From contig JAEYVW010000492.1 of NCBI GenBank assembly GCA_023429365.1, positions 1-6,492 on the forward strand: a DNA stretch of 6,492 bases. Direction: 5' to 3'. Shown here piece by piece: positions 6,400-6,492 of the stretch (the first letter of the stretch is position 1; the number at the start of each line of letters is the position of its first letter). Made by a program: the position numbers and the translations under genes. The DNA is from Bacteroidota bacterium (GTDB lineage Bacteria > Bacteroidota > Bacteroidia > Chitinophagales > Chitinophagaceae). The notes below the pieces were generated by a model. It worked only from the letters and a program-made list of their open reading frames with translations, was not told where the DNA came from and ran no database searches.

Positions 6400-6492
6400 C
6401 TATAAACCACGGCGGGCACGGTGAGCACAGCGAAAGCCGTTTTCGTGATAAAATCTGCTACGTAGAACAGGACCTGATGCGAATACTTCGCT
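6400..6492 (-). CDS. possible C-terminal end of an SUMF1/FGE-like protein (partial)
   Basis: Reading the minus strand from the window edge gives 30 open codons and a TAG stop at 6402-6400. The peptide includes LRSRFYHENGFRCAHRARR. GFRCA close to the C-terminus is a frequent ending of formylglycine-generating-enzyme (SUMF1-type) domains, including the gliding-motility relatives. The stop is 61 bp from the convergent stop at 6338, a normal gene-to-gene spacing. The fragment is too short for a firm call, and the interval between LRS and GFRCA is shorter than usual for the family. The same DNA is also open on the plus strand, so the coding strand is not certain. Confidence 0.35.
   Translation of the reverse strand, partial: SEVFASGPVLRSRFYHENGFRCAHRARRGL

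Noticed and set aside
6339..6492. Plus-strand frame that stays open after the TAG of the four-cysteine gene to the window end, including a His/Gly/Glu-rich stretch (NHGGHGEHSES).
   Set aside because: There is no ATG before 6477, so it needs stop readthrough or a TTG start. The stretch recalls His/Glu-rich translations of repeats before GxxExxY-type genes, but no GxxExxY motif is visible, and the minus-strand reading is more protein-like.

Overview
The window looks like chromosomal DNA from a member of the Bacteroidota, probably near the Chitinophagaceae. The protein families point that way: a SMUG2/DUF4918 uracil-DNA glycosylase, a DUF1080 secreted protein, and an N-acetylmuramoyl-L-alanine amidase with a long Ig/SH3/AMIN-like front. 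So do the A/T-rich leaders, nearly all without a Shine-Dalgarno sequence. The assignment is inferred from family knowledge; no marker gene is present.

Layout. (1) 54-1484 (+): a two-domain protein with an N-terminal nucleoside-deoxyribosyltransferase/TIR-like fold and a C-terminal TPR-S (DUF4071, 'TRAFs-binding') region, an architecture of predicted nucleotide-signal-dependent conflict systems. (2) 1558-3297 (+): a secreted amidase_3 peptidoglycan hydrolase with all zinc and catalytic residues. (3) A run of four minus-strand genes: an ABM-domain monooxygenase-like protein (3294-3599), a SMUG2-type DNA glycosylase (3715-4383), a secreted DUF1080 protein (4447-5187) and a small unrecognised helical protein (5229-5657). 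(4) A divergent intergenic region (5658-5846) with several inverted repeats. (5) 5847-6338 (+): a secreted four-cysteine protein of unknown function. (6) The right edge (6400-6492, minus) may hold the last 30 codons of another gene, ending in a GFRCA motif like that of SUMF1/FGE-type proteins.

The genes do not form one obvious pathway. The amidase and ABM genes are convergent and overlap by four bases at their stop codons. The minus-strand genes are separated by 41, 63 and 115 bp. They could be partly cotranscribed, but the ABM gene appears to have its own promoter, a palindromic site and an unusually strong ribosome-binding site. The most interesting item is the TPR-S protein at the left edge, whose upstream partners, if any, lie outside the window. 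No tRNA, rRNA, CRISPR array, complete insertion sequence or convincing intrinsic terminator was seen. No gene-free stretch exceeds 300 bp.
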